DNA from: an uncultured Gardnerella sp.
GTDB taxonomy: Bacteria > Actinomycetota > Actinomycetes > Actinomycetales > Bifidobacteriaceae
Reading direction: 5' to 3'
Length of the DNA stretch: 9,340 nt
Assembly (NCBI GenBank): GCA_947292085.1
Contig: CAMYPN010000037.1
Coordinates: 1 to 9,340, forward strand
Part shown: positions 1-6,867 of the stretch, piece by piece
How the letters are laid out: each line of letters opens with the position of its first letter
How positions within the stretch are numbered: position 1 is the first letter of the stretch
Program-made: the position numbers and the translations under genes
Notes under the pieces: model-generated
The model's database searches: none
Told to the model about the DNA's origin: nothing
Seen by the model: the letters and a program-made list of their open reading frames with translations, nothing else

Positions 1-124
1 TTTTTACTATTTCTAGTATTTGCGACTAATCACACTATTACGTAATTCTACACACGACGCTTTACGGCTTTATAAAACGCGAGTTTACTTATGATTATTA
101 CGCTTGTGATTATTACGCTTGTGA
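1..124. other. Intergenic end of the window after the acyltransferase gene
   Basis: No gene is visible. Besides the 15-nt repeats at the right side, it holds a 10-bp palindrome ATTACGTAAT (37-46) and a weak 5-bp hairpin (5-18). Neither is followed by a T-run in the transcribed direction, so no terminator is called. Confidence 0.5.
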
Positions 125-133
125 TTATTCCGC
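93..133. repeat. 15-nt direct repeat (2.7 copies) over the acyltransferase stop codon
   Basis: GATTATTACGCTTGT at 93-107 and 108-122, then partial GATTATTCCGC at 123-133. On the minus strand the unit is a multiple of three and puts TAATAA pairs in frame behind the gene's own TAA. Confidence 0.85.
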
Positions 134-1024
134 AACTCTTTTCATCTGCCTGTAGTCAAAATACCCATCTGGCGCTTTTTCGCCGCGAATTTCTTCCATA
201 ATTTCTGTCATACGCACGCGCACTCGACGAGCTAGCTCTTCAGCAGATTCAATTGGAGGTAATTCTCCCCAATTTTCGCTGCCCTTAAGTAAGTCGGAAT
301 AATCAAGTTGGGTATCGTAGCACATTACAACGTTTTTCTTAGGCCACGGCCACCAATGATTAATGCTTGCAGCACCCCACACAACTGCGCAAAATAGCGG
401 AATCTGATGACCTAATCTACGTGATGCTTCGAGAGCAATAATTCCAATTCCTGGCTTCATGCTCATAGGCCATTTTTTAGGATCGCGTGTTAAAGTGCCT
501 TCTGGCCAAATGCTTAAAGGTCTTCCGTTTGTGAGAATTTTAATTGATTCTTCCTCAATTTCGCGCGCTTTTCCGCTTCTTCGTGGCACTGATTGCATAC
601 CTACTAGTTGGAACCATTTGCCTAAGATCGGCCAGTGCGCAAGTTCCGCTTTTGCCATGTAACGCGGCCTACGCCCTTGATGAAACAGAGCGGTCATAGG
701 TATGAAAACGTCAAACATTGTCACGTGCGTGCAAGCGGTTATAAACACTCCTTCTTCCGGAACGTTTTCCAATCCCCACGCGCGTACTTTGCAACGCGAC
801 CGTAGAACTCGAGAAGTACCTTCAAGTAATCTTTCTGCAGCTTTAGGATTTTGCGCATTTATTTCTGCCACATTTGGCTTACGCTTATCCGCAGGATAAT
901 AGTAGGTTGGATCCACTAAATTATGTTTTTTTGCTAAACGTTCTACCTGCTCATCGCTGAGTGGTTTTACTGCACTTCTAGGCGAAGGTTTTCCTTTTGA
1001 TACCATACGTCTATTGTGCAGCAT
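125..1024 (-). CDS. plsC: PlsC-type 1-acylglycerol-3-phosphate O-acyltransferase family protein
   Basis: A 299-residue protein of the lysophospholipid/1-acyl-glycerol-3-phosphate acyltransferase family, which transfers an acyl group to lysophosphatidic acid to make phosphatidic acid at the inner face of the membrane. Motif I is THVTMFD with catalytic H100 and D105 (HX4D). Motif II is the basic stretch RRPRYMAKAEL near 118-128. Motif III is WPEGT at 173-177. Motif IV is the IPLF stretch near 208. About 80 residues, basic at the start and rich in charged residues, precede the domain, and no long membrane helix is evident. The ATG at 1024 and an in-frame ATG at 1006 both lack a clear Shine-Dalgarno sequence, so the start is uncertain. 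It begins 25 nt after the permease gene on the same strand and may be cotranscribed, but nothing links it to transport. The exact acyl acceptor cannot be told from sequence. Confidence 0.85.
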   Translation of the reverse strand: MLHNRRMVSKGKPSPRSAVKPLSDEQVERLAKKHNLVDPTYYYPADKRKPNVAEINAQNPKAAERLLEGTSRVLRSRCKVRAWGLENVPEEGVFITACTHVTMFDVFIPMTALFHQGRRPRYMAKAELAHWPILGKWFQLVGMQSVPRRSGKAREIEEESIKILTNGRPLSIWPEGTLTRDPKKWPMSMKPGIGIIALEASRRLGHQIPLFCAVVWGAASINHWWPWPKKNVVMCYDTQLDYSDLLKGSENWGELPPIESAEELARRVRVRMTEIMEEIRGEKAPDGYFDYRQMKRVAE

Positions 1025-1037
1025 GCTATAAACTACA

Positions 1038-1068
1038 CTTACTGCTAAGTTACTTATAACTTACTGCT
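1038..1068. repeat. Paired 9-bp direct repeats flanking a 7-bp dyad at the permease/acyltransferase junction
   Basis: CTTACTGCT occurs at 1038-1046 and 1060-1068, 22 bp apart start to start. Between and partly within them lies the perfect dyad TAAGTTA-CTTA-TAACTTA (1046-1063), which covers the permease stop codon. It is AT-rich with no T-run, so not a typical terminator. A protein-binding site or chance are both possible. Confidence 0.55.
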
Positions 1069-1928
1069 CGTTGCAATTTTGGTAAAACTTTTGCTACTAA
1101 CCCATGCTTAGGTGATAGAACCCAAGCAAGAATAAATAACGCTGTTGCCACAAGCACGATAGTTCCGCCAGTTGCAGTATCGAAACTCCAAGAAACGTAC
1201 ATTCCAACTACTGAAGAAGTGCATCCCAGCAAAGGAGCCAAAAACATCATTCTCGATAATCTATCTGTTAAAAGACGAGCAGTTGCAGCAGGAGTAACAA
1301 GAAGCGCAAGAACAAGCACATTACCAATAATCTGCACTGAAACAACTACCGCAATCGCAACAAGCACATAAAGCATGCCATCGAGAAAAGCAACAGGCAA
1401 ACCCATTGCGCGAGAAGTTTCTCTATCCATAGATACGCAAACCAGCTCTTTGTGGAACATAAAAAGCAAAGTAATAATAATTAAGCCAGTAATAGCAATC
1501 AAACTAATATCAGAATCTGGAATGCCTGTAATAGAGCCAAAAAGGAACGATTCTAAAGAACCTGCATAACCTGAAGCTTTCGAAATAATTACTATTCCGA
1601 GAGCAAAAGCAGATACGAAGAATACTCCAATAAACGAGTCTTCACGAAGCCTACGATTTTGGCTAAAAATAGACACTATAAGCGCTGTAGCAACTCCAGC
1701 AATTGCTCCACCAAAAAGCAAATTTCCTTGCAAAACAAAAGCTATAGCAAGACCAGGAAACACCGAGTGCGCTACAGCATCGCCAATAAACGCCATTCCT
1801 CTAAGCACAACATAGCAGCCAACCGCTCCACAAATAACGCTAGAAAGGCAAGCAACTATAAGAGCTTTTAATAAAAACCACAGATCTGGGTTAGTTAAAT
1901 CTTGAATAAACTCAATTGGAGATAACAT
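1050..1928 (-). CDS. Anchored-repeat ABC transporter, permease subunit (ZnuB/ABC-3 family)
   Basis: A 292-residue integral membrane protein of the ABC-3 (ZnuB/MntB/TroC) permease family, forming the channel for metal uptake, presumably as a homodimer. About eight hydrophobic segments can be read, roughly at 22-44, 56-76, 75-90, 97-118, 140-158, 186-214, 226-246 and 251-271. The family signature is clear: RGMAFIGDAVAHSVFPGLA at 43-61 matches the conserved IGDAxxHxxxPG block. The region around 203-225 (VLVLALLVTPAATARLLTD) is the cytoplasmic, EAA-like coupling segment of this family. The ATG overlaps the TAA stop of the ATPase gene by one base (TAATG) and is preceded by GAGGTG with 8 nt spacing, so translation is coupled. 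By its neighbours it belongs to the anchored-repeat subgroup (TIGR03770 from memory) rather than a plain zinc transporter. The substrate is not provable here. Confidence 0.93.
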   Translation of the reverse strand: MLSPIEFIQDLTNPDLWFLLKALIVACLSSVICGAVGCYVVLRGMAFIGDAVAHSVFPGLAIAFVLQGNLLFGGAIAGVATALIVSIFSQNRRLREDSFIGVFFVSAFALGIVIISKASGYAGSLESFLFGSITGIPDSDISLIAITGLIIITLLFMFHKELVCVSMDRETSRAMGLPVAFLDGMLYVLVAIAVVVSVQIIGNVLVLALLVTPAATARLLTDRLSRMMFLAPLLGCTSSVVGMYVSWSFDTATGGTIVLVATALFILAWVLSPKHGLVAKVLPKLQRAVSYK

Positions 1929-2758
1929 TATCGTCGCACCTCGTTAAAAATTTCGCTACTATCACGATTTTCATATTTTTCATTACTAATAACGCGTTCC
2001 ACTGCTTTTATTAGCGGATTTTGTGGAGCAACATGGAAAGTATTAACCCATTGTTCAACGTTTAACGATTCGGGCGTACCATCTCCAACAATACTTCCGT
2101 CAAATAGCATTATTCTCGAACAAGAATTAATTGAGCCGATAATATCGTGCGAACTCATCAAAATCGCCTCGCCTGAATCAGCTAAATTAAGGAACAACTC
2201 AGTAAGCAACTCCTGAGTAGGCATATCTAATCCAGTAAACGGCTCATCGAGTAAAAGCAAACGTGGCTCACCAGCAAGAGCACGCGCAACCAAAACTCGT
2301 TGACGCTGTCCTCCAGAAAGCTCACCGATAGTACGATTACGAAAATCTACCATTCCTGTACGTTCTAAAGCAGTAAGCGCAATCTCGTAATCTTCTTTTT
2401 TTGCACGACGCACATAGCCGATATGACGAATTCTTCCCATCAAAACAACGTCTAGTACAGAAAGCGGAAAATCCCAAGCAATATCGTGACGCTGCGGCAC
2501 ATAACCAACGTATGAAACACGACTATTTAAAGCAACACCATTAGTTCCATTAGTTTTTGGAGCTTTAACCTCAAGAGTTCCTCTGTGCGGAATCAAACCC
2601 ATGATTGCACGAAATAGAGTAGTTTTACCGGCACCATTTGCGCCAAGTAAACCAACAAATTCGCCACTTTTAATTGTAAAAGAAATATTTTTAACAACAT
2701 GTCTACTTCCGTACGAAATATTCAAGTTTTGTGCGCAAATAACTGAATTCTGTTCCAT
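1928..2758 (-). CDS. Anchored-repeat ABC transporter, ATP-binding subunit
   Basis: A 276-residue ABC ATPase that powers the permease encoded next to it. In the numbering from the chosen start: Walker A GANGAGKT at 39-46, Q-loop Q89 in YVPQ, signature LSGGQ at 147-151, Walker B LLLLDEP with D171 and E172, D-loop GLD at 176-178, and switch H204 in SSHD. It most resembles ZnuC/MntA-type metal-uptake ATPases. The C-terminal tail of about 45 residues after the nucleotide-binding core has no recognised motif. The open frame allows an ATG at 2791, but that would overlap the upstream gene and has no ribosome binding site. The ATG at 2758 has AAAGGTGAG just upstream, and the protein then begins MEQNSV, which fits the family better. 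The gene lies 20 nt after the binding-protein stop and overlaps the permease start by one base. Confidence 0.94.
   Translation of the reverse strand: MEQNSVICAQNLNISYGSRHVVKNISFTIKSGEFVGLLGANGAGKTTLFRAIMGLIPHRGTLEVKAPKTNGTNGVALNSRVSYVGYVPQRHDIAWDFPLSVLDVVLMGRIRHIGYVRRAKKEDYEIALTALERTGMVDFRNRTIGELSGGQRQRVLVARALAGEPRLLLLDEPFTGLDMPTQELLTELFLNLADSGEAILMSSHDIIGSINSCSRIMLFDGSIVGDGTPESLNVEQWVNTFHVAPQNPLIKAVERVISNEKYENRDSSEIFNEVRR
1937..1942 (-). promoter_or_regulatory. Ribosome binding site for the permease
   Basis: GAGGTG lies 8 nt before the ATG at 1928, within the last codons of the ATPase gene, supporting coupled translation. Confidence 0.75.
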
Positions 2759-2762
2759 AATT

Positions 2763-2771
2763 CTCACCTTT
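2763..2771 (-). promoter_or_regulatory. Ribosome binding site deciding the ATPase start
   Basis: AAAGGTGAG lies just before the ATG at 2758, whereas the in-frame ATG at 2791 has none. It supports the shorter protein. Confidence 0.8.
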
Positions 2772-2778
2772 AAACCTA

Positions 2779-4542
2779 CTATTTCAAACATTCTGCTAAG
2801 GAATCCGCGTTAGCGCGCATCATATCCGCGTACGAATGTACTTTTGAATCAAAAGCGTCACCATAAATTGGACACACTTTTACGTGAGATTCAGAAGCCA
2901 CTTCTTTTAGAACCGACGAGCGTGATATCAAATTAGGTTCCAAAAAAACAGCTGGAATTTCCAAGTCTCGTAACACCTGCGAAAGCCTACGCCTATCTTC
3001 TATACTCGGCTCACTAGAAGGGTTGATAGTCACGAAACCGGCAATTTTTACGCCGTAAGCTTTACCCAAGTATGCGAAAGCATCGTGAGTTGTTACTAAA
3101 TTGCGTCTCTCTTTTGGAATCGAGTCTACTTTTTTGCGAATGTACGCGTCCACGTCGAGAAGCTTATTAATATAACGTTCTGCATTCGCACGATATTTTT
3201 TAGCATTTTTATGATCAACTTCACACAAACGATCTGCTATAGTGCGCACATAAGCTATACCATTTTTTACAGACTGCCACAAATGAGGATCAATATCTCC
3301 GTGAACATGTTTTCCTAAAACTGCTTGAGGAAGCTGGTAAAGTTTTTCGCGAGGAGAACCTAAGAAACGATACCCTTGCTCTGCTGGAATTTCTTTTAAA
3401 GCATTAGTTGGAACTTCTACTACCACATCGTTTGGTGCGTAATAAACTCTTTTTGGCACAGTGGAATGATTTTCTTGCAAAGTGTCAACTCTGTACAAAA
3501 ATCCGCGTTTTGATAAATCGTAAGCTAAATCAGCATGCCCTTGATTTAAAACTACGCTAGCTCCACGTTTTTTCGCGAGTTTCTGCGCATTAATACCGAC
3601 AGCAAAACGCATACTAGTATTGCCTAAGCTAGAAATTCGCATTCCTTGTGCATCAAGTATATCAGCGTGCAAATCGAGAATGTACTCTCCTGGTTTACTA
3701 AAAGCCCAGCTTAAATGAGTGTGAGCATCCGCCGGCAGATCTACATGATCGTCGTCATTTATGCCATTTGCAGAATTAATATACGTTTCAACACTTCCAA
3801 AAGTGCCTGTTAAGTACGCAAAAAGAGAGCCAGATCCTTTAACTTTCGTGGCAGTTAAACGAATTCTATCCGAACGTTTCATATTGTATGCGTTCGGTTT
3901 CATAACTGTTGAACGGCCTTGCTCAGTTGCGGTAGAAGGAGCATTTGATTGAGAAGACTGACCAGACTGATTTAACTTATCAGACTTTTCTTGAGTTTTC
4001 TCTTGTGCGCTATCTTTCGTGCTATCTTTCTCGCTATCTTTCGCTTCTTTAGCTTCCTCAATAGGCTGCGAAGTTTGACGTTCTGTTGCAAGACCAAGCC
4101 AAATCGTATCTAAAGACACATCTTCAACCATAGGAATAATATCTGCAGCATGCTTCACACTTTCTTCCGCAAGCTGAACATTCGGCACACCTTTTTTAAG
4201 ATTTGCGTCTAAAGCTGTAATAACACTATGCTCTTCAAGCATCATGTAGTTGCTAAAAGCTAAATCTGCATAAACTACGTCACGAATAGATCGAAGACGC
4301 GGCTCGTAGGAGTGTGGGTCTGCGTTATCAGGAACTATTGAAGTTACGTTTGCAGCGTCTCCTGCTACGTTAGCTACCATATCTCGCAGAATTCCGGTTG
4401 TAGTTACTACATTTATACGACCGTCTTTGTGACCTGCACGACTGTCATTGTTTATACTGCAGGCAGTAAGCGGCAAACTGATCGCAATTGCGCAAGCTGC
4501 TGCAACAAGAGTTTTACTAAATCTCCTGCTTTTACAACCCAC
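2779..4542 (-). CDS. Anchored-repeat ABC transporter, metal-type substrate-binding lipoprotein with inserted surface repeat domain
   Basis: A 587-residue lipoprotein of the ZnuA/TroA (cluster A-I) solute-binding family, roughly twice the usual length of about 300. The signal peptide ends in lipobox LTAC with acylated C28. The N-terminal lobe runs from about 41 to 135. Metal ligands expected for the family are present: H77 (DPHSYEP), H420 (DIDPHLW), H486 (TTHDAF) and an acidic residue near 562-565 (GDAFD). Residues about 136-406 are an insertion homologous to the repeat domain of the two surface proteins upstream, but with its halves swapped: WLGL at 148-151, H274/H276/W279 and FAVG at 313-316 come first; GH336AD and LPQ at 404-406 come second. 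A disordered Lys/Glu/Asp/Ser linker lies at about 153-214. The GTG start has AGGAG 9 nt upstream. It heads the transporter trio, 20 nt before the ATPase gene. The family is TIGR03772 from memory. Confidence 0.93.
   Translation of the reverse strand: MGCKSRRFSKTLVAAACAIAISLPLTACSINNDSRAGHKDGRINVVTTTGILRDMVANVAGDAANVTSIVPDNADPHSYEPRLRSIRDVVYADLAFSNYMMLEEHSVITALDANLKKGVPNVQLAEESVKHAADIIPMVEDVSLDTIWLGLATERQTSQPIEEAKEAKDSEKDSTKDSAQEKTQEKSDKLNQSGQSSQSNAPSTATEQGRSTVMKPNAYNMKRSDRIRLTATKVKGSGSLFAYLTGTFGSVETYINSANGINDDDHVDLPADAHTHLSWAFSKPGEYILDLHADILDAQGMRISSLGNTSMRFAVGINAQKLAKKRGASVVLNQGHADLAYDLSKRGFLYRVDTLQENHSTVPKRVYYAPNDVVVEVPTNALKEIPAEQGYRFLGSPREKLYQLPQAVLGKHVHGDIDPHLWQSVKNGIAYVRTIADRLCEVDHKNAKKYRANAERYINKLLDVDAYIRKKVDSIPKERRNLVTTHDAFAYLGKAYGVKIAGFVTINPSSEPSIEDRRRLSQVLRDLEIPAVFLEPNLISRSSVLKEVASESHVKVCPIYGDAFDSKVHSYADMMRANADSLAECLK
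3325..4137 (-). repeat. Circularly permuted anchored-repeat domain inside the substrate-binding protein
   Basis: The first segment (residues about 136-316, 4137-3595) matches the second half of the reference domain: IPM, TIWLGL, HTHLSWAFSKPGEY, FAVG. The second segment (residues about 330-406, 3555-3325) matches the first half: GHADLAYDL, NDVVVEVP, LYQLPQ. Both cut points lie at the IPQ/LPQ motif. The two halves are joined by a linker of about 13 residues, in the place where one repeat would follow another. Confidence 0.75.
4009..4044 (-). repeat. Three 12-nt tandem units encoding (x)KDS repeats
   Basis: In the linker of the substrate-binding protein (residues 167-178, AKDSEKDSTKDS), three 12-nt units share identical codons AAA GAT AGC and differ only in the first codon. 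The identity suggests recent duplication or slippage in a disordered linker. Confidence 0.85.
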
Positions 4543-4617
4543 TATTTCACACTCCTACAATTAATTTCATGCAAATAATCTCAATTTGACATATTGCACA
4601 TATTGCACAATTTAGTT
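4543..4617 (-). promoter_or_regulatory. 75-nt gap before the substrate-binding gene, with 9-bp tandem repeat
   Basis: The largest gap between genes in the window. ATATTGCAC is repeated head to tail at 4591-4599 and 4600-4608 (plus strand), and CAATTT occurs on both sides (4582-4587, 4608-4613). It could hold an internal promoter or operator for the transporter trio. No good -35/-10 pair and no recognised Zur or DtxR/MntR box was seen. Confidence 0.35.
4551..4556 (-). promoter_or_regulatory. Ribosome binding site for the substrate-binding gene (GTG start)
   Basis: AGGAGT on the minus strand; the AGGAG core lies 9 nt before the GTG at 4542 and fixes this non-ATG start. Confidence 0.8.
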
Positions 4618-6867
4618 TTAATATCTCAGCAACCAACTTAAGTTGATCAATCCTCGCTTATACAAAATCCAGAATCCTGTTCCCAAAACGGATAGCACTA
4701 GCGAAGTTCCAACACCTAGAAGCGTATAAGCAGCTGTAGGGTTTCGTTTGAATAGCCCAGAAATACCTTTAGGCTCATCTTCTACAGAATCAACTTTTTC
4801 AGCTAACTTTTTCCTGTACGATGCTGGAGAAAGTTTGTTTTTGTTGATTTTTGATACAAGACCTTTTGGTTTTTTGTCATCGCTATTCTTTTTCTCAGAT
4901 TTTGGAAGGCTTTTACCAGAAACTACTTTGCCAGCAAAACCTGATACTGCGCGTGTAAATGATTTATTTGCACCACTGTTTCCACCGGAAGTTGCTAGAT
5001 TCGTAATAGGATTAATTGGTTGAGAAATATTGTTTTCTTTGCCATCATCCTTTTTCTGTGAAGAAAGCGGCTTAAATGGGTTTTTTACAACATCAGTTTT
5101 GCTAGTTTCATCCGAATTGTTATTTACACTGCAAGACATTGGTGTTTCTTGAGGATCTACTCCAACAGCAACGTGAATATTGCGAGTTACTGTAGAATTT
5201 CCATCAGAAGCCTGGAATTGCAAAGTGTAATACCCTGGTTCTGAGAAATCCCAATTCGCATGAGCGTGGGTGTTGGAAGGTATTGTATAGTCGGTTTCTC
5301 CTTGCGTGGAGAAAATCTCCTGATCTCCTCCGCCTAAGCCACCAAACATCCATACGCGCACGTCACCAGGTCCATCGACACCAGTCAAACTAAGTTGCGT
5401 TGGCTTATGTGGGTTCATGGATTGGTTGTTCCATCCCATCCATGGCACGCCATCAATTTGCGTTTGTGGAATACGGTACAAGCCGTTAGTTTTACCAGCG
5501 TCGCCTACTGCGAATACTACAGAATCTGCGTCTCGCAAAACGTGACTTCCTGTAACGTCCTCTTGTATAGCAAGATTAACTTTATTTGATTCGTCGGTGT
5601 AAACCGCTACATCCACATGCCCATGGTCAATTACAAGCTTTTCGCCTTTTATGTCTTTAAATTTGCTGCACTTTTTAGCTTTTTTCTCTGATTGTTCTTT
5701 ATCAATTCTTTCTACTAAAGATAAAGATCCGTTGTTCGTATTCTTAGCATTAGTTTTTAATCCTCGCACGCTAACAAGTCCACGACCATGTTTTATAGCA
5801 TCCGATGGCGTCACATACACAGTGTTATTGTTACCGTTTATAAAGAAAGCTCCGTTACTCTGCTGAAGATTAATGCCGCCACCGTAGTTAGAATCAGCAT
5901 CAGAATCTTCAGAATCTTCTTCGTCTTCGCTATCTTCGTCACCGTCACCACCGTCAAACGACGGCCCGTCATAGTCAGCAAAATCACCAGCTGTTACATC
6001 ATGATTAGTGACGTGGAATGTATAAATCTGCTCAGAACTTTGTTCCTCGACACCAACGGTAGCAGTAGCCTTCATTTTTAACTTGTACACACCAGGACGG
6101 TTAAAAGACCAATACATGTGCGAATGCTTGCCGCCATCCTCAGTAATTTCAACATTTTTCGGCCAGTTTTCAGCGGAGCCGAGCATTTTCTCATAATCTT
6201 CACCGCTGCGAGTGTACATAAAAACTTCGCCGTTGTGAGGTGCTTCGATACCAGTTAGCGACAATTTGACTGTTGGATTAACTTTTGTAGAACCAGCTCC
6301 CTCATATAACGGTCTAGTATCTAAACCAGGCCATAATGCACCAGTATTACCAGCTCCCGACTGATCAAAGAACCAGACTACACCTTCGCGAGTTGTTGCG
6401 TAGATTTCTTTTATTACCGAATTGTTCTCATCTTTGGAAAGCTGCATGATGTTTTTGGAGCCGACTTCAAAAATAAGTCGATTCGTATCGTAACGGACGC
6501 CATTATTATCATCCTCTTCAAACGCATCACCCAAAGTGCCTAATACCATGCGCTTGCTTGTAACATCAAAGAAAGTTGCAAAAACGTCAGCATGACCTTT
6601 ATATGCGTGGCACATTGCAGCTTTACTATCAGCCGCAGGCTGTGAAGCAGTTTTATCTAATTTAGCAGCTGCACACGCTTCAAAATTAACTTTCTTTATT
6701 GCGTCAAAATCTTTAGAAGATTTCTTTCCGCTTACAACAGTTGCGTCATTACCCTTGTCAGCAAAAGCTGCAGGAGTGCCAATCACTAAAGCGCACAAGC
6801 ATACGCATGCCATAATCACTCGCGAAGTGCGCATAATATTCTTAAGAATAGCTTGCATCGCAATCAC
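4618..6867 (-). CDS. Membrane-anchored surface protein with two anchored-repeat (choice-of-anchor M type) domains
   Basis: A 749-residue exported protein. The signal peptide has its hydrophobic core at about 17-30 and probable cleavage after AFA (34-36). Repeat domain 1 spans about 88-286, with GH92AD94 and H248-S-H250..W253. An extremely acidic spacer follows at about 295-327. Repeat domain 2 spans about 411-569, with GH417VD419, IPQTQ at 466-470, PWMGW at 475-479 and H534-A-H536..W539. A basic, low-complexity stalk runs from about 595 to 705, then a single transmembrane helix at about 713-735 and a short basic tail. No LPXTG motif is seen. The GTG at 6867 overlaps the upstream TGA (GTGA) with AAGGG 5 nt upstream; an ATG at 6858 (three codons later) is the alternative start. 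Its likely role is as a surface receptor or donor that captures the ligand for the neighbouring transporter. This is inferred from sharing a domain with the binding protein. Confidence 0.9.
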   Translation of the reverse strand: MIAMQAILKNIMRTSRVIMACVCLCALVIGTPAAFADKGNDATVVSGKKSSKDFDAIKKVNFEACAAAKLDKTASQPAADSKAAMCHAYKGHADVFATFFDVTSKRMVLGTLGDAFEEDDNNGVRYDTNRLIFEVGSKNIMQLSKDENNSVIKEIYATTREGVVWFFDQSGAGNTGALWPGLDTRPLYEGAGSTKVNPTVKLSLTGIEAPHNGEVFMYTRSGEDYEKMLGSAENWPKNVEITEDGGKHSHMYWSFNRPGVYKLKMKATATVGVEEQSSEQIYTFHVTNHDVTAGDFADYDGPSFDGGDGDEDSEDEEDSEDSDADSNYGGGINLQQSNGAFFINGNNNTVYVTPSDAIKHGRGLVSVRGLKTNAKNTNNGSLSLVERIDKEQSEKKAKKCSKFKDIKGEKLVIDHGHVDVAVYTDESNKVNLAIQEDVTGSHVLRDADSVVFAVGDAGKTNGLYRIPQTQIDGVPWMGWNNQSMNPHKPTQLSLTGVDGPGDVRVWMFGGLGGGDQEIFSTQGETDYTIPSNTHAHANWDFSEPGYYTLQFQASDGNSTVTRNIHVAVGVDPQETPMSCSVNNNSDETSKTDVVKNPFKPLSSQKKDDGKENNISQPINPITNLATSGGNSGANKSFTRAVSGFAGKVVSGKSLPKSEKKNSDDKKPKGLVSKINKNKLSPASYRKKLAEKVDSVEDEPKGISGLFKRNPTAAYTLLGVGTSLVLSVLGTGFWILYKRGLINLSWLLRY
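5161..5622 (-). repeat. Anchored-repeat domain copy 2 of the two-repeat surface protein
   Basis: A canonical copy: GHVD, DADSVVFAVG, LYRIPQTQ, PWMGWN, LSLTGVDGPGDVRVW, THAHANWDFSEPGYY, terminal VAVG. Cysteines C400 and C579 bracket it on either side. Confidence 0.85.
6010..6597 (-). repeat. Anchored-repeat domain copy 1 of the two-repeat surface protein (divergent)
   Basis: It keeps GHAD, NRLIFEVG, LSLTGIEAPHNGEVFMY and HSHMYWSFNRPGVY. The IPQTQ..VWLGW centre is replaced by YATTREGVVWFFDQSG, followed by an extra loop containing LWPGLDT. A cysteine pair (C65, C86) lies just before the domain. Confidence 0.78.

Noticed and set aside
5..18. Hairpin TACTA-TTTC-TAGTA as a terminator of the acyltransferase transcript.
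   Set aside because: Only a 5-bp AT-rich stem, followed by A residues rather than T in the direction of transcription.
37..46. Palindrome ATTACGTAAT as an operator.
   Set aside because: A short isolated palindrome in AT-rich sequence with no neighbouring promoter; chance is a sufficient explanation.
2759..2791. ATG at 2791 as the ATPase start.
   Set aside because: It overlaps the binding-protein gene, lacks a ribosome binding site and adds 11 residues not expected for the family.
5395..6081. Plus-strand open frames opposite the two-repeat gene, and similar ones opposite the other genes.
   Set aside because: They lie antisense to well-supported coding regions, have no family resemblance or ribosome binding sites, and are short.
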